DNA of 64,000 nucleotides from Pseudomonas flexibilis (GCF_000802425.1 NZ_JRUD01000010.1:124001-188000); one strand, 5' to 3'; positions 28,809 to 42,678 are shown, counted from the stretch's first letter. Notes: generated by a model from the sequence alone, not told the origin. Program-made: numbers and translations.

Positions 28809-30260
28809 ATGCACCAACTGACCCTGGCCGAGATCGCCCGCGCGCTGGCCGCCAAGCAGTTTTCCGCCGAAGAGCTGAGCCGCGCGCTACTGGGCCGCAT
28901 CCACCAGCTCGACCCGCAATTGAACAGCTTCATCACCGTCACCGAGGACCTGGCCCTCGAACAGGCCCGCGCCGCCGACGCTCGTCGCGCCGCCGGCGAG
29001 AGCGGCGCCCTGCTCGGCGCGCCGATTGCCCACAAGGACCTGTTCTGCACCCAGGGCGTGCTGACCAGCTGCGCCTCGAAGATCCTCACCGGCTTCAAGG
29101 CGCCGTACGACGCCACCGTGGTCGAGAAGCTCGCCGCCGCCGGCGCCGTCAGCCTCGGCAAGCTGAACATGGATGAGTTCGCCATGGGCTCGGCCAACGA
29201 GTCCAGCCATTACGGCCCGGTGAAAAACCCCTGGGATACCAGCTGCGTACCGGGCGGCTCCTCCGGCGGCTCGGCCGCCGCCGTGGCCGCGCGACTGATC
29301 CCGGCCGCCACCGGCACCGACACCGGCGGCTCGATCCGCCAGCCGGCGGCACTGACCAACCTCACCGGCCTCAAGCCCACCTACGGGCGTGTGTCGCGCT
29401 GGGGCATGATCGCCTACGCCTCCAGCCTCGACCAGGGTGGCCCGATCGCCCGCACCGCCGAGGATTGCGCGCTGCTGCTCGGCGCCATGGCCGGCTTCGA
29501 CCCGAAGGATTCCACCTGCGTCGACCAGCCGGTGGACAACTACCTGGCCGCGCTGAACCAGCCGCTGGCCGGCCTGCGCATCGGCCTGCCGAAGGAGTAC
29601 TTTGGCAACGGACTGGACAGCCGCATCGCCGAGCGCGTGCTGGCCGTGGTCGAGGAGCTGAAGAAGCTCGGCGCCACCGTCAAGGACATCAGCCTGCCGA
29701 ACATGCGGCACGCCATCCCGGCGTACTACGTGATCGCCCCGGCCGAGGCCAGCTCCAACCTGTCGCGCTTCGACGGCGTGCGCTTCGGCTACCGCTGCGA
29801 GAACCCGGTCAACCTCGAAGACCTGTACAAGCGTTCGCGCGGCGAAGGCTTCGGCGCCGAGGTGAAGCGCCGCATCATGGTCGGCACCTACGCGCTGTCG
29901 GCGGGCTACTACGACGCCTACTACCTGAAGGCGCAGAAGATCCGCCGGCTGATCAAGAACGACTTCGTCGCCGCCTTCAGCGAGGTGGACCTGATCCTCG
30001 GCCCGACCACACCAAACCCGGCCTGGAAGCTCGGCGAAAAGGCCAACGACCCGGTCGCCGCCTACCTGGAAGACATCTACACCATCACCGCCAACCTGGC
30101 CGGCATTCCGGGCCTGTCCATGCCGGCCGGCTTCGTCGACGGCCTGCCGGTGGGTGTGCAGCTGCTGGCACCGTACTTCCAGGAAGGCCGCCTGCTCAAC
30201 GTGGCGCACCAGTACCAGCAGGTCAGCGACTGGCATACCCGCGCGCCGGAAGGGTTTTAA
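28809..30260 (+). CDS. gatA: GatA, amidase subunit of the tRNA amidotransferase
   Basis: This 483-residue amidase-signature protein releases ammonia from glutamine for GatB. The Ser-cisSer-Lys triad is visible: Lys in [10 protein letters not shown] (about residue 76), and the serines in [15 protein letters not shown] and [15 protein letters not shown] (about 150-180). Length is exactly family-typical. It lies between gatC and gatB in one operon; 73 bases with a strong hairpin repeat separate it from gatB. Confidence 0.97.
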   Translation: MHQLTLAEIARALAAKQFSAEELSRALLGRIHQLDPQLNSFITVTEDLALEQARAADARRAAGESGALLGAPIAHKDLFCTQGVLTSCASKILTGFKAPYDATVVEKLAAAGAVSLGKLNMDEFAMGSANESSHYGPVKNPWDTSCVPGGSSGGSAAAVAARLIPAATGTDTGGSIRQPAALTNLTGLKPTYGRVSRWGMIAYASSLDQGGPIARTAEDCALLLGAMAGFDPKDSTCVDQPVDNYLAALNQPLAGLRIGLPKEYFGNGLDSRIAERVLAVVEELKKLGATVKDISLPNMRHAIPAYYVIAPAEASSNLSRFDGVRFGYRCENPVNLEDLYKRSRGEGFGAEVKRRIMVGTYALSAGYYDAYYLKAQKIRRLIKNDFVAAFSEVDLILGPTTPNPAWKLGEKANDPVAAYLEDIYTITANLAGIPGLSMPAGFVDGLPVGVQLLAPYFQEGRLLNVAHQYQQVSDWHTRAPEGF

Positions 30261-30280
30261 AAGGCTTGCCCCCTCTCCCC

Positions 30281-30309
30281 AGCCCCTCTCCCGCGAGGGG
30301 AGAGGGGCT
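30281..30309. repeat. CCCTCTCCC-type palindromic repeat between gatA and gatB
   Basis: AGCCCCTCTCCC (30281-30292) and GGGAGAGGGGCT (30298-30309) form a perfect 12-bp stem with a 5-base loop. A further CCCCTCTCCCC copy lies just upstream at about 30270-30280. A shorter relative is at 52359-52381. Such CCCTCTCCC palindromes are dispersed intergenic repeats in many gammaproteobacteria. Here it may modulate gatB expression relative to gatCA. Confidence 0.7.
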
Positions 30310-30333
30310 TACAGAATTCGAGGAACGCCCCAC

Positions 30334-31782
30334 ATGCAATGGGAAACCGTGATCGGCCTGGAAATCCACGCCCAGCTCTCCACCCAATCGAAGATCTTCT
30401 CGGCCAGCGCCACCACCTTCGGCGCCGAGCCCAACACCCAGGCCAGCCTGGTCGACCTGGGCATGCCGGGCACCCTGCCGGTGCTGAATGAGCAGGCCGT
30501 GCGCATGGCGGTGAAGTTCGGCCTGGCCATTGACGCCGAACTGGGCCGCACCAATGTGTTCGCGCGCAAGAACTACTTCTACCCGGACCTGCCCAAGGGC
30601 TATCAGACCAGCCAGATGGACCACCCCATCGTCGGCAAGGGCCACCTGGACATCACCCTGGAAGACGGCACGGTCAAGCGCATCGGCATCACCCGCGCGC
30701 ACCTGGAAGAAGACGCCGGCAAGAGCCTGCACGAGGACTTCCATGGCATGTCCGGGATCGACCTGAACCGCGCCGGCACGCCGCTACTGGAAATCGTCTC
30801 CGAACCGGACATCCGTTCGGCCAAGGAAGCGGTGGCCTACGTCAAGGCCATCCACGCCCTGGTGCGCTACTTGGGGATCTGCGACGGCAACATGGCCGAA
30901 GGCTCGCTGCGCTGCGACTGCAACGTGTCGGTGCGCCCCAAGGGCCAGGAAACGTTCGGCACCCGCGCCGAGATCAAGAACGTCAACTCGTTCCGCTTCA
31001 TCGAGAAGGCGATCAACCACGAGATCCAGCGGCAGATCGAGCTGATCGAGGACGGCGGCAAGGTCATTCAGGAAACCCGCCTGTATGACCCGAACAAGGA
31101 CGAGACCCGCTCCATGCGCGGCAAGGAAGAAGCCAACGACTACCGCTACTTCCCCTGCCCCGACCTGCTGCCGGTGGTGCTGGAGGACAGCTTCATCGAG
31201 CAGGTGCGCGGCGAGCTGCCGGAGCTGCCGACCGAGAAGCGCGCACGCTTCGAAAGCCAGTTCGGCCTGTCGACCTACGACGCCAGCGTGCTGAGCGCCA
31301 GCCGCGAAATGGCCGACTACTTCGAGGCCGTGCAGCAGGTCTGCGGCGACGCCAAGCTGGCCGCCAACTGGGTGATGGGCGAGCTGTCCAGCCTGCTCAA
31401 CAAGGAAGGCCTGGACATCGAGCAGTCGCCGGTCTCTGCCGCCCAGCTCGGCGGGCTGATCCAGCGCATCCAGGACAACACCATCAGCGGCAAGATCGCC
31501 AAGATGGTCTTCGAAGCCCTGGCCGCCGGCGAAGGCGCGACGGCCGATGCGATCATCGAAAGCAAGGGCCTCAAGCAGGTCACCGACAGCGGCGCCATCG
31601 AAGCCATGCTGGATGAGGTGCTGGCGGCCAACGCCGAGCAGGTCGAGCAGTACCGCGCCAGCGACGAGGCCAAGCGCGCCAAGATGTTCGGCTTCTTCGT
31701 CGGCCAGGCCATGAAGGCCTCCAAGGGCAAGGCCAACCCCGGCCAGGTGAACCAATTGCTCAAGAAGAAACTCGAAGGTTGA
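30334..31782 (+). CDS. gatB: GatB, kinase/transamidase subunit of the tRNA amidotransferase
   Basis: GatB phosphorylates the mischarged Asp- or Glu-tRNA and amidates it with ammonia from GatA. The 482-residue protein starts [15 protein letters not shown] at 30334 after an AGGAACG ribosome-binding site. The catalytic N-domain includes [31 protein letters not shown] and [10 protein letters not shown]. The C-terminal tRNA-binding (Yqey-like) domain ends [18 protein letters not shown]. An open frame extending upstream into gatA is ignored because the conserved start is at 30334. Confidence 0.97.
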   Translation: MQWETVIGLEIHAQLSTQSKIFSASATTFGAEPNTQASLVDLGMPGTLPVLNEQAVRMAVKFGLAIDAELGRTNVFARKNYFYPDLPKGYQTSQMDHPIVGKGHLDITLEDGTVKRIGITRAHLEEDAGKSLHEDFHGMSGIDLNRAGTPLLEIVSEPDIRSAKEAVAYVKAIHALVRYLGICDGNMAEGSLRCDCNVSVRPKGQETFGTRAEIKNVNSFRFIEKAINHEIQRQIELIEDGGKVIQETRLYDPNKDETRSMRGKEEANDYRYFPCPDLLPVVLEDSFIEQVRGELPELPTEKRARFESQFGLSTYDASVLSASREMADYFEAVQQVCGDAKLAANWVMGELSSLLNKEGLDIEQSPVSAAQLGGLIQRIQDNTISGKIAKMVFEALAAGEGATADAIIESKGLKQVTDSGAIEAMLDEVLAANAEQVEQYRASDEAKRAKMFGFFVGQAMKASKGKANPGQVNQLLKKKLEG

Positions 31783-31890
31783 TTACCCGTCGGCCATGGA
31801 AGGCCGGCACCGGGGCATGCCGTATCCGGGCGGATCACCGGCATGCCGTTATCCTGCCCATCGTGGGCGCCTAACCCATCCGGTCCTCGC

Positions 31891-32298
31891 ATGCGTTATC
31901 TCTTTATCCTGCTCAGCGCCGTTCTGTTATTCGCCTGCAGCAACCCCGGCAACCAGCACACCGCGCTGCTTCCCGCCCCGGTCGAAGCCAGCCCGCACAA
32001 GACCCTGGAAGGCAAGGCCTCCTGGTATGGCCCCCGCTTTCACGGTCGCAAGACCGCCAGCGGCGAGCCCTTCGACCAGTATGACCTCACCGCCGCCCAT
32101 CGCAGCCTGCCCTTCGGCACGCGTGTGAAAGTCACCAACCTGAAGAACGGCAAGTCGGTGGTGGTGCGCATCAACGACCGCGGCCCCTATGCCAAGGGAC
32201 GGGTGATCGATCTGTCGCGCGCCGCCGCCAAACGTCTGGACATGCTGCGCAGCGGTGTCGCCCAGGTGCGCGTGGAGCGATTGACCAGCCGCAATTGA
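31891..32298 (+). CDS. RlpA-like septal/cell-wall lipoprotein (DPBB domain)
   Basis: This small secreted lipoprotein has 135 residues, a lipobox LLFACS (Cys at about residue 16) and one double-psi beta-barrel domain of the RlpA type. The signatures are [19 protein letters not shown] (about 45-63), [18 protein letters not shown] and [19 protein letters not shown]. RlpA proteins are lytic transglycosylases or septal peptidoglycan-binding proteins. This one lacks a SPOR domain, so it is a short relative rather than the canonical RlpA. ATG at 31891 begins the signal peptide. It stands alone on the plus strand. Confidence 0.85.
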   Translation: MRYLFILLSAVLLFACSNPGNQHTALLPAPVEASPHKTLEGKASWYGPRFHGRKTASGEPFDQYDLTAAHRSLPFGTRVKVTNLKNGKSVVVRINDRGPYAKGRVIDLSRAAAKRLDMLRSGVAQVRVERLTSRN

Positions 32299-32395
32299 AT
32301 ACCTTTTTCTCGCCCTGATGGCGTGGCCGGCACAAGCGCGGCCCCGCTGAACGAAACCCTTCGGGCCCGCCGGCCCGCTTCCAGGATGCACATTC

Positions 32396-33478
32396 ATGAG
32401 TCTGATGACGTTCGTCTATCTGATCGCGGGGCTGATCCTGCTGGTGATCGGCGCCGAGCTGCTGGTACGGGGCGCCGCGCGCCTGGCCGCGCGCTTCGGC
32501 ATCTCACCCCTCGTGATCGGCCTGACCGTGGTGGCCTTCGGCACCAGCGCGCCGGAAACCGCCGTCAGCGTGCAGTCGGCACTGGCCGGCAGCGGCGACC
32601 TGGCGATCGGCAACGTGGTGGGCAGCAATATCGCCAACGTGCTGCTGATCCTCGGCCTCACCGCGCTGATCGCGCCGCTCACGGTGTCGCGCCAGCTGAT
32701 CCGCCTGGACGTGCCGATCATGATCGGCGCCAGCCTGGTGGTGTTTGCCCTGGCCTGGGATGGCGAGCTGAGCCGCCTCGACGGCGCCCTGCTGTTTGCC
32801 GCCGTGGTGACCTACACGCTGTTCCTGATCGTGCAGAGCCGCAAGGATCCGGGCAGTGCCAGCGATGAGTTCGGCACCGAATACGGCCTGCACGAGACGC
32901 CCAGGCCCTACGCCTGGGCCCGCGATCTGCTGTTGCTGGTCGCCGGTCTGGCGCTGTTGGTGGGTGGCGCCAACCTGCTGGTGGAAGGTGCCGTGTCGCT
33001 GGCGCGGGCGCTGGGCTTTTCCGAGCTGGTCATCGGCCTGACGGTGATCGCGGTCGGCACCTCGTTGCCAGAGCTGGCCACCTCGCTGATTGCCGCCGTC
33101 AAGGGCGAGCGCGATATCGCGGTAGGCAACATCGTCGGCAGCAACATTTTCAACCTGCTCGCCGTACTCGGCCTGGCCTCGCTGGTATCGCCTGCGGCGA
33201 TCTCGGTCTCCCCCAACGCCCTGGCCTTCGATTTCCCGGTGATGATCGCCGTGGCCGTGGCCTGCCTACCGGTGTTCTTCGTCGGCTACCGGATCAACCG
33301 CTGGGAAGGCCTTCTGTTCCTGGCTTACTACGTCGCCTACACCAGCTATCTGGTGCTGTTCAGCGTCGGCTTGCCGCAAGCCAGCATTCTCGGTCATGCC
33401 CTGGTCGGCTACGCCCTGCCGCTGACCGCCGTCACCCTGCTGGTGATCGCTGGCAACGCCTGGCGCCGCCAGCGCTGA
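32396..33478 (+). CDS. Calcium/sodium antiporter (CaCA family, YrbG-like)
   Basis: This 360-residue integral membrane protein has about ten membrane segments arranged as two homologous halves, each with the alpha-repeat signature: VVAFGTSAPETAVSVQSAL (about residues 43-61) with GNVVGSNIANVLLILG, and VIAVGTSLPELATSLIAAV with GNIVGSNIFNLLAVLG. These acidic and asparagine-containing repeats bind the cations in K+-dependent or independent Na+/Ca2+ exchangers. It ends 10 bases from the convergent lptG. Confidence 0.9.
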   Translation: MSLMTFVYLIAGLILLVIGAELLVRGAARLAARFGISPLVIGLTVVAFGTSAPETAVSVQSALAGSGDLAIGNVVGSNIANVLLILGLTALIAPLTVSRQLIRLDVPIMIGASLVVFALAWDGELSRLDGALLFAAVVTYTLFLIVQSRKDPGSASDEFGTEYGLHETPRPYAWARDLLLLVAGLALLVGGANLLVEGAVSLARALGFSELVIGLTVIAVGTSLPELATSLIAAVKGERDIAVGNIVGSNIFNLLAVLGLASLVSPAAISVSPNALAFDFPVMIAVAVACLPVFFVGYRINRWEGLLFLAYYVAYTSYLVLFSVGLPQASILGHALVGYALPLTAVTLLVIAGNAWRRQR

Positions 33479-33488
33479 ATCCCTCAGG

Positions 33489-34543
33489 TCAGCCTGCGCG
33501 CTGCAACAGCCGCAGGCCGATCAGGGCACAGACCGCGCCCGGCAGCACCACCGCCAGCAGGGGCGAGAAGCCGAATACCAGACTGGCCGGGCCGAGCAGG
33601 TCCTGGATGATGCGGAACACGAAGCCCACCAGCACGCCGGTGAAGATGCGCTGGCCGAGGGTCACCGAGCGCAGCGGGCCGAAGATGAAGGAGATGGCCA
33701 GGATCACCAGCGAGGCGGTGATCAGCGGCTGCAGCACCTTGCCCCAGAACGCCAGCCAGTAGGGGCCGTTGTCCAGCCCCTGGCCGCCGAGGAAGCGCGC
33801 GTACTGCCACAGGCCACTGATGGACAGGGCGTCCGGTTCGGTGATCAGGGTGCCTACCAGCTGCGGCGTCAGTTCCACCCGCCAGATCTCGGTGGGCTGT
33901 CGGATAACCTCGGTGCTCTGCTCGGCGAAACGCGTGCCGACCACTTCGTGCAAGACCCAGTGATCGCCGACGAACTCGGCGCGGGCGGCAAAGCTCGACT
34001 CCCGCAGCACCCGCGCGTCATCGAAGGTAAAGCGCGTGATACCCAGCATCACGCCATCGCTGCGCGCGGCGTTGATGTGCACGTACTGGTTGCCTTCCCG
34101 ATGCCACAACCCCTTGGAGCTCAGCGCCTGACCACCGTTGCGCGCCATTTCGCGCTTGAAATCGGCGAGTACCTCGGTTTTCGGCATCACGAATTCGGAC
34201 AACGCCAGGCCCAGCACCATCAGCAGCAGCATCGGCGCCATTACCGCCCCGACGATACGCACCAGCGGCACACCGGAAGCGCGCATCACCGTCAGTTCGC
34301 TGCTGCTCGCCAGCGTGCCCAGGCCGATCAGGCAGCCGATCAGCGCGCCCATCGGCAGCAATTCATACAGACGGCGTGGCGAAGTCAGCAGCACATACTC
34401 GATCACCTCGGGCACGCCGTACTGGCCGCGCATGAAAGCCAGCTCATCGATCAGCGCGAACAGCAGCGACAATCCCCACAGGACCCCGAGGACCGCCAGA
34501 ATGGACATCAGCACCTGGCGACCGATGTAACGATCCAGCCGGT

Positions 34544-34547
<4 letters not shown>
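33489..34547 (-). CDS. lptG: LptG, permease subunit of the LPS exporter
   Basis: LptG (YjgQ) pairs with LptF and the LptB ATPase to extract LPS from the inner membrane. The 352-residue protein begins MNRLDRYIGRQVLMSILAVL, has three N-terminal membrane segments, a periplasmic beta-jellyroll and three C-terminal segments. Its ATG at 34547 overlaps the lptF stop, so the pair is translationally coupled. LptB and LptC/LptA are encoded at 9842-11653, so all inner-membrane Lpt parts are in this window. Confidence 0.95.
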
Positions 34548-37281
<2,734 letters not shown>

Positions 37282-37336
37282 TCCTCCCGCGCGGGCGTCG
37301 AGATCCGGCGCCCGCCTCACCTGACCCGGAAGCCGC

Positions 37337-37756
37337 ATGCCACGCGTCGAGTTCTACGTCCTGCCCGATACCGATACGCGCCAGCGCCTCAAGGTCGCCT
37401 GCCAGCTGGCCGGCAAGGCCTGGCGAGCCGGCCTGACCGTGTTCATCCGCGGCGCGGACGAGGCCGACTGCGAAGCGCTGGACAACCTGCTGTGGAGCTA
37501 CCGCAGCGCCAGCTTCATCCCCCACAACCGCCACGAGGATGGCGCGGATGCTCCGGTGGTGATCGGCGTCGACCAGCAACCGGCCCATGCGCAGGGTCTG
37601 CTGATCAACCTGCACCCCGATCTGCCCGCCGACCCCGAGCGCTACAGCCGGGTGATCGAGATCGTCAACCAGGCGCCCGAGCTGCTGACCATCTGCCGGG
37701 AACATTTCCGCCAGTACCGCCAACGCGGCTATGCTCCACAGCGTGTCGAACTCTGA
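37337..37756 (+). CDS. holC: HolC, DNA polymerase III chi subunit
   Basis: This 139-residue chi subunit links the clamp loader to SSB during replication. It starts MPRVEFYVLPDTDTRQRLKV and contains LWSYRSASFIPHNRHEDGAD, typical of HolC, with a Rossmann-like fold. The gene lies between pepA and valS as in most gammaproteobacteria, and the next small reading frame may begin inside its end. Confidence 0.93.
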   Translation: MPRVEFYVLPDTDTRQRLKVACQLAGKAWRAGLTVFIRGADEADCEALDNLLWSYRSASFIPHNRHEDGADAPVVIGVDQQPAHAQGLLINLHPDLPADPERYSRVIEIVNQAPELLTICREHFRQYRQRGYAPQRVEL

Positions 37757-37772
37757 GCGTCCACCAGCCGTC

Positions 37773-38102
37773 ATGGAACGCAAACCGCCGCCCCGCCCCA
37801 CTTCCCCGCTGCAAAGTCCGGGCGCGCAACGCCCTCGGGTCGCCCCCGAGCCGCCGTTGCTCACCGATGCCCTGGATGCCGATGGCATTCCCGTGCTCAG
37901 CGATGTGCTCGAGCCGGGCGTTCTCCCGCCAAAGCCGGCCGCCGCGCCGAGTACCGAGCGGCGCAGCAACGACGAGTTGCGCAATGCGGCCGAGCTGGTC
38001 TTCCAGGAAGTGCTGGATGAGTACCTGCCGCGCATCGAGGACGAAATCCGCAAGCGGCTGCGCCAGCGCATGAGCACTCTGATCCGCGCCGGGAAGTCGT
38101 AA
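37773..38102 (+). CDS. Conserved hypothetical protein between holC and valS
   Basis: A 109-residue protein of unknown function starts at ATG 37773 (an alternative ATG at 37731 overlaps holC and adds 14 residues). The first half is proline-rich and probably disordered (PPPRPTSPLQSPG). The middle carries LTDALDADGIPVLSDVLEPG, and the end is a charged amphipathic helix with ELVFQEVLDEYLPRIEDEIRKR-like periodicity. There is no signal peptide or membrane segment. P. aeruginosa has a gene in the same position (PA3833, from memory), so the position looks conserved. Proximity to holC makes a replication link possible, but that is unproven. Confidence 0.75.
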   Translation: MERKPPPRPTSPLQSPGAQRPRVAPEPPLLTDALDADGIPVLSDVLEPGVLPPKPAAAPSTERRSNDELRNAAELVFQEVLDEYLPRIEDEIRKRLRQRMSTLIRAGKS

Positions 38103-38128
38103 CGGGAACGCGCCGCAGGGAAATTCGT

Positions 38129-38142
38129 GCGGCAAAAGCCGC
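38129..38142. repeat. Short REP-like hairpin before valS
   Basis: GCGGC-AAAA-GCCGC sits in the 110-base gap before valS and is followed by CTCCCACAGG. Read on the minus strand it gives CCTGTGGGAGCGGC, the familiar core of Pseudomonas REP elements. Only one half of a REP pair is clear. Confidence 0.5.
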
Positions 38143-38212
38143 TCCCACAGGCATCGCGGCTTTGCCTTATACTCACCGGCTTTTTCCGATCAGCCGTTAA
38201 GGGTCCCGCCGC

Positions 38213-41047
38213 ATGGACAAGACCTACCAGCCGCACGCCATTGAATCCCGTTGGTACGCCGAATGGGAGGCGAACAACTATTTCGCCCCGCAAGGGTCCG
38301 GCGAGTCCTACACCATCGCCCTGCCGCCGCCGAACGTGACCGGCAGCCTGCACATGGGCCATGGTTTCAACAACGCGATCATGGATGCGCTGATCCGCTT
38401 CCGCCGCATGCAGGGTCGCAACACCCTGTGGCAGCCGGGCACCGACCACGCCGGCATCGCCACCCAGATGGTGGTGGAGCGCCAGCTGGCCGCGCAGAAC
38501 CTGTCGCGCCATGATCTGGGCCGCGAGAAGTTCCTGGAGAAGGTCTGGGAATGGAAGGAGCAGTCCGGCGGCACCATCACCCGGCAGATCCGTCGCCTGG
38601 GCAGCTCGGTGGACTGGTCGCGCGAGCGCTTCACCATGGACGAAGGCCTGTCCGAGGCAGTCAAGGAAGCCTTTGTGCGCCTGCACGAGGACGGCCTGAT
38701 CTACCGCGGCAAGCGCCTGGTCAACTGGGACACCAAGCTGCACACCGCCATTTCCGACCTGGAAGTGGAGAACCACGACGAGAAGGGCCATCTCTGGCAC
38801 CTGCGCTATCCGCTGGCCGAGGGCGCGAAGACCGCCGAAGGGCTGAGCTACCTGGTGGTGGCCACCACCCGCCCGGAAACCATGCTCGGCGACGCCGCCG
38901 TGGCCGTGCACCCTGAGGACGAGCGCTACAAGGACCTGATCGGTCGCCACGTGCTGCTGCCGCTGGTCAACCGCCTGATTCCCATCGTCGCCGACGAGTA
39001 CGTCGACCGCGAGTTCGGCACCGGCTGCGTGAAGATCACCCCGGCCCACGACTTCAACGACTATGAAGTCGGCAAGCGCCACAACCTGCCGCTGATCAAC
39101 ATCTTCGACAAGAACGCCGCCGTGCTGGCGCGCGCCCAGGTGTTCAACCTGGACGGCAGCGTCAACGAGCACGTCGATGCCGAACTGCCGGCCGCCTATG
39201 CCGGCATGGACCGCTTCGATGCCCGCAAGGCCATCGTTGCCGAGTTCGAGGCCATGGGCCTGCTGGAGAAGATCGACGATCACGCCCTGAAGGTACCCAA
39301 GGGTGACCGTTCCGGCACGGTCATCGAGCCCTGGCTGACCGACCAGTGGTACGTGTCCACCAAGCCGCTGGCCGAGAAGGCCATCGCCGTGGTGGAGAGC
39401 GGCGAGATCCAGTTCGTGCCCAAGCAGTACGAGAACATGTACTTCAGCTGGATGCGCGACATCCAGGACTGGTGCATCAGCCGCCAGCTGTGGTGGGGTC
39501 ACCGTATCCCGGCCTGGTATGACGAAGCGGGCAACGTCTACGTCGGCCGCGACGAGGCGGAGGTGCGCAAGAAGCACGGCATCCGCAACGACGAGGCGCT
39601 GCGCCAGGATGACGACGTGCTGGACACCTGGTTCAGCTCCGGCCTGTGGACCTTCTCGACCCTCGGCTGGCCGCAGCAGACCGACTTCCTGAAGACCTTC
39701 CACCCCACCGACGTGCTGGTCACCGGCTTCGACATCATCTTCTTCTGGGTCGCCCGGATGATCATGCTGTCCACCCACCTGATGGGCGAGATCCCGTTCA
39801 AGACCGTCTATGTCCATGGCCTGGTGCGCGACAGCCAGGGCCACAAGATGTCCAAGTCCAAGGGCAACGTGCTCGACCCGCTGGACATCGTCGACGGCAT
39901 CGACCTGGAAACCCTGGTGGCCAAGCGCACCAGCGGCATGATGCAGCCCAAGCTGGCCGAGAAGATCGCCAAGCAGACCCGCGCCGAGTTCCCCGACGGC
40001 ATCGCCAGCTACGGCACCGACGCCCTGCGCTTCACCTTCTGCTCGCTGGCCTCCACCGGTCGCGACATCAAGTTCGACATGGGCCGCGTCGAGGGCTACC
40101 GCAACTTCTGCAACAAGCTGTGGAACGCCACCAACTTCGTGCTGGAGAACACCGACGGCAAGGACTGCGGCGTCAACGATGAGCCCGTCGAGCTGTCCGC
40201 CGTGGACCGCTGGATCATCTCCGCGCTGCAGCGCTGCGAGGACGATGTCACCCGCCACCTGGACGCCTTCCGCTTCGACCTGGCCGCCCAGGCCCTCTAC
40301 GAGTTCATCTGGGACGAGTACTGCGCCTGGTACCTGGAGCTGGTCAAGCCGGTGCTGTGGGACGAGAACGCTCCCGCCGAGCGCCTGCGCGGTACCCGCC
40401 GCACCCTGGTGCGCGTGCTGGAGGTGATCCTGCGCCTGGCCCATCCGATCATGCCGTTCATCACCGAAGAGATCTGGCAGCGCATCAAGGGCCTGGCCGG
40501 CAAGGAAGGCCCGACCCTGATGCTGCAACCCTGGCCGGTGGCGAACGAGGCCAGGCTGGACGCCGATGCCGAGGCCGACATCGCCTGGGTGAAGACCTTC
40601 ATGCTCGGCGTGCGGCAGATTCGCGGCGAGATGAACATCTCCATGGCCAAACGCATCAACGTGGTGCTGGCCAACGCCAGCGAGCAGGATCGCCGCCGCC
40701 TGCGCGACTTCGAGCCACTGCTGGCCAAGCTGGCCAAGCTGGAATCGGTGCGCGTACTGGGCGCCGAGGAGCGCGAGCCGCTGGCCGCCATCGCCCTGGT
40801 CGGCGAGATGCGCGTGCTGGTGCCGATGGCCGGGCTGATCGACAAGGATGCCGAGCTGGCGCGCCTGGACAAGGAAATCGCCCGCCTGCAGGGCGAGGTG
40901 CAGCGCGTCGGCGGCAAGCTGTCCAACGCCAGCTTCGTCGACAAGGCCCCGCCGGCGGTGATCGACAAGGAACGCGCCAAGCTGGCCGAAGCCGAACAGG
41001 CCCTGGCCAAGCTGGTCGAACAGCACAAGCGCATCGCCACGCTGTAA
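38213..41047 (+). CDS. valS: ValS, valyl-tRNA synthetase
   Basis: This 944-residue class I aminoacyl-tRNA synthetase has the HIGH-type motif in [13 protein letters not shown] (about residues 42-54), KMSKS in [14 protein letters not shown] (about 545-558), an editing (CP1) domain between them, and a C-terminal coiled-coil arm rich in Lys/Glu that binds tRNA. Length and ordering are standard. It is followed by a clear terminator at 41057-41095. Long antisense open frames opposite this gene are composition artefacts. Confidence 0.98.
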   Translation: MDKTYQPHAIESRWYAEWEANNYFAPQGSGESYTIALPPPNVTGSLHMGHGFNNAIMDALIRFRRMQGRNTLWQPGTDHAGIATQMVVERQLAAQNLSRHDLGREKFLEKVWEWKEQSGGTITRQIRRLGSSVDWSRERFTMDEGLSEAVKEAFVRLHEDGLIYRGKRLVNWDTKLHTAISDLEVENHDEKGHLWHLRYPLAEGAKTAEGLSYLVVATTRPETMLGDAAVAVHPEDERYKDLIGRHVLLPLVNRLIPIVADEYVDREFGTGCVKITPAHDFNDYEVGKRHNLPLINIFDKNAAVLARAQVFNLDGSVNEHVDAELPAAYAGMDRFDARKAIVAEFEAMGLLEKIDDHALKVPKGDRSGTVIEPWLTDQWYVSTKPLAEKAIAVVESGEIQFVPKQYENMYFSWMRDIQDWCISRQLWWGHRIPAWYDEAGNVYVGRDEAEVRKKHGIRNDEALRQDDDVLDTWFSSGLWTFSTLGWPQQTDFLKTFHPTDVLVTGFDIIFFWVARMIMLSTHLMGEIPFKTVYVHGLVRDSQGHKMSKSKGNVLDPLDIVDGIDLETLVAKRTSGMMQPKLAEKIAKQTRAEFPDGIASYGTDALRFTFCSLASTGRDIKFDMGRVEGYRNFCNKLWNATNFVLENTDGKDCGVNDEPVELSAVDRWIISALQRCEDDVTRHLDAFRFDLAAQALYEFIWDEYCAWYLELVKPVLWDENAPAERLRGTRRTLVRVLEVILRLAHPIMPFITEEIWQRIKGLAGKEGPTLMLQPWPVANEARLDADAEADIAWVKTFMLGVRQIRGEMNISMAKRINVVLANASEQDRRRLRDFEPLLAKLAKLESVRVLGAEEREPLAAIALVGEMRVLVPMAGLIDKDAELARLDKEIARLQGEVQRVGGKLSNASFVDKAPPAVIDKERAKLAEAEQALAKLVEQHKRIATL

Positions 41048-41056
41048 TCCCCGAAG

Positions 41057-41095
41057 CCCGGAAGCAGATCCCTTCGCGATCTGTTTCCGGGTTTT
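41057..41095 (+). terminator. Rho-independent terminator of valS
   Basis: CCCGGAAGCAGATC (41057-41070) pairs with GATCTGTTTCCGGG (41078-41091) to give a 14-bp stem with one G-T pair and a 7-base loop, directly followed by TTTTA. It begins 10 bases after the valS stop. Confidence 0.85.
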
Positions 41096-41240
41096 ACTGC
41101 GCGCTTGACCTGCGACAATTTCGCTCACCCGTCCAAACAGGCATAATGCCCAGCCATGACGGATGATGGCGCCTGGCTATTACCTCATTAGCTCCACGCC
41201 AGCCGAGCCTCCCGCGCACGAATCCCCTCACTTTGGAGTC

Positions 41241-42626
41241 ATGTCCATGTATCTCCTGATGGCAGCCATCTTTATCGTTGGCTATTTGTGCATCGCGCTC
41301 GAACATCCGCTCAAGCTCGACAAGGCCGCCTCGGCCATCCTCACCGCCGCCCTCACCTGGGCGGTGCTCGTTCTGGGCGCCGACCAGATCCTGCCGCTCC
41401 TAGAGCTCGGCACCCACAACCCGGCGGACTCCTCCGCCTTCGTCGTGGGCGAACTGCGCCACCACCTGGGCGAGATCGCCGAGATCCTGTTCTTCCTGCT
41501 CGGCGCCATGACCATCGTCGAACTGATCGACGCCCACGGCGGCTTCAAGGTGATTACCGACCGCATCCACACCCGCAAGCGTGTGTCGCTGCTGTGGATC
41601 ATCGGCCTGCTGACCTTCTTCCTGTCCGCAGTACTGGACAACCTGACCACCACCATCGTGATGATCTCGCTGCTGCGCAAGCTAGTACGCGGCCGGCCGG
41701 AACGCTGGTTGTACGTGGGCGTCGTGGTGATCGCCGCCAACGCCGGCGGCGCCTGGTCACCGATCGGTGACGTGACCACCACCATGCTGTGGATCGGCGG
41801 CCAGATCACCGCCCAGGGCGTGATCACCCAGCTGTTCATCCCCAGCCTGATCTGTCTGCTGGTGCCGCTGATCGTGCTGAGCTTCCGCCTGCACGGCGAG
41901 GCGCCGCGTCCGCGCAGCCAGAAGCACCTGGGTGAGAAACACCCGCCCGTCACCACCGACTTCGAGCGCAACCTGGTACTGGCCCTAGGCCTGGGCGCCC
42001 TACTGTTCGTACCGGTGTTCAAGACCGTCACCGGCCTGCCGCCCTACATGGGCATCCTGTTCGGCCTCGGCGTGCTGTGGGTCGCCACCGAGATGCTGCA
42101 CCGCAACAAGCTCGCCGAGCACAAGCACCCACTGTCGGTGATCGGTGTGCTGCACCGCGTCGACACCCCGAGCATCCTGTTCTTCCTCGGCATCCTGCTG
42201 GCGGTATCCTCGCTGGCCACCGCCGGTCACCTGACCCAGGTTGCAACTCTGCTGCGCGACAGCCTGGGCAACATCTTCGCCATCAACTACGCCATCGGCC
42301 TGCTCTCCGCCGTGGTCGACAACGTGCCGCTGGTGGCCGGCGCCATGAAGATGTACCCGCTGGTCAGCGACGGCATGCTGGCCTCCGCCGCCGCCGAGGA
42401 CTCTGGCTGGCTTTCCCAGTTCATCACCGACGGTCGCTTCTGGGAATTGCTGGCCTTCTGCGCCGGCACCGGCGGCAGCTCGCTGATCATCGGCTCGGCC
42501 GCCGGCGTGGCCGCAATGGGCATGGAGCGCATCGGCTTCTTCTGGTACATCAAGCGGGTCAGCCTGCTGGCCTTCCTCGGGTACACCGCCGGCGCGGCCG
42601 CCTACTTCGCGATCAACATGCTCTGA
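41241..42626 (+). CDS. nhaD: NhaD-type Na+/H+ antiporter
   Basis: This 461-residue inner-membrane antiporter of the NhaD family (ion-transporter superfamily) expels Na+ or Li+ at alkaline pH. It has about 12 membrane segments; LSAVLDNLTTTIVMISLLRK and NAGGAWSPIGDVTTTMLWIG are conserved NhaD regions carrying the charged and asparagine residues of the ion path. ATG at 41241 follows a TTTGGAGTC ribosome-binding site and begins the first membrane helix; an upstream in-frame extension is unlikely. It is probably co-transcribed with the small winged-helix gene 52 bases downstream. Confidence 0.88.
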   Translation: MSMYLLMAAIFIVGYLCIALEHPLKLDKAASAILTAALTWAVLVLGADQILPLLELGTHNPADSSAFVVGELRHHLGEIAEILFFLLGAMTIVELIDAHGGFKVITDRIHTRKRVSLLWIIGLLTFFLSAVLDNLTTTIVMISLLRKLVRGRPERWLYVGVVVIAANAGGAWSPIGDVTTTMLWIGGQITAQGVITQLFIPSLICLLVPLIVLSFRLHGEAPRPRSQKHLGEKHPPVTTDFERNLVLALGLGALLFVPVFKTVTGLPPYMGILFGLGVLWVATEMLHRNKLAEHKHPLSVIGVLHRVDTPSILFFLGILLAVSSLATAGHLTQVATLLRDSLGNIFAINYAIGLLSAVVDNVPLVAGAMKMYPLVSDGMLASAAAEDSGWLSQFITDGRFWELLAFCAGTGGSSLIIGSAAGVAAMGMERIGFFWYIKRVSLLAFLGYTAGAAAYFAINML

Positions 42627-42637
42627 TGTTCCTCCTC

Positions 42638-42657
42638 CGGGGCGCTACGGCGCCCCG
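42638..42657 (+). promoter_or_regulatory. Hairpin between nhaD and the winged-helix gene
   Basis: CGGGGCGC-TACG-GCGCCCCG makes a perfect 8-bp stem in the 52-base gap. With no following T run it may be an mRNA-stabilising structure or a partial terminator. Confidence 0.45.
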
Positions 42658-42678
42658 CCTGACAAGGAAGTCACCTCC

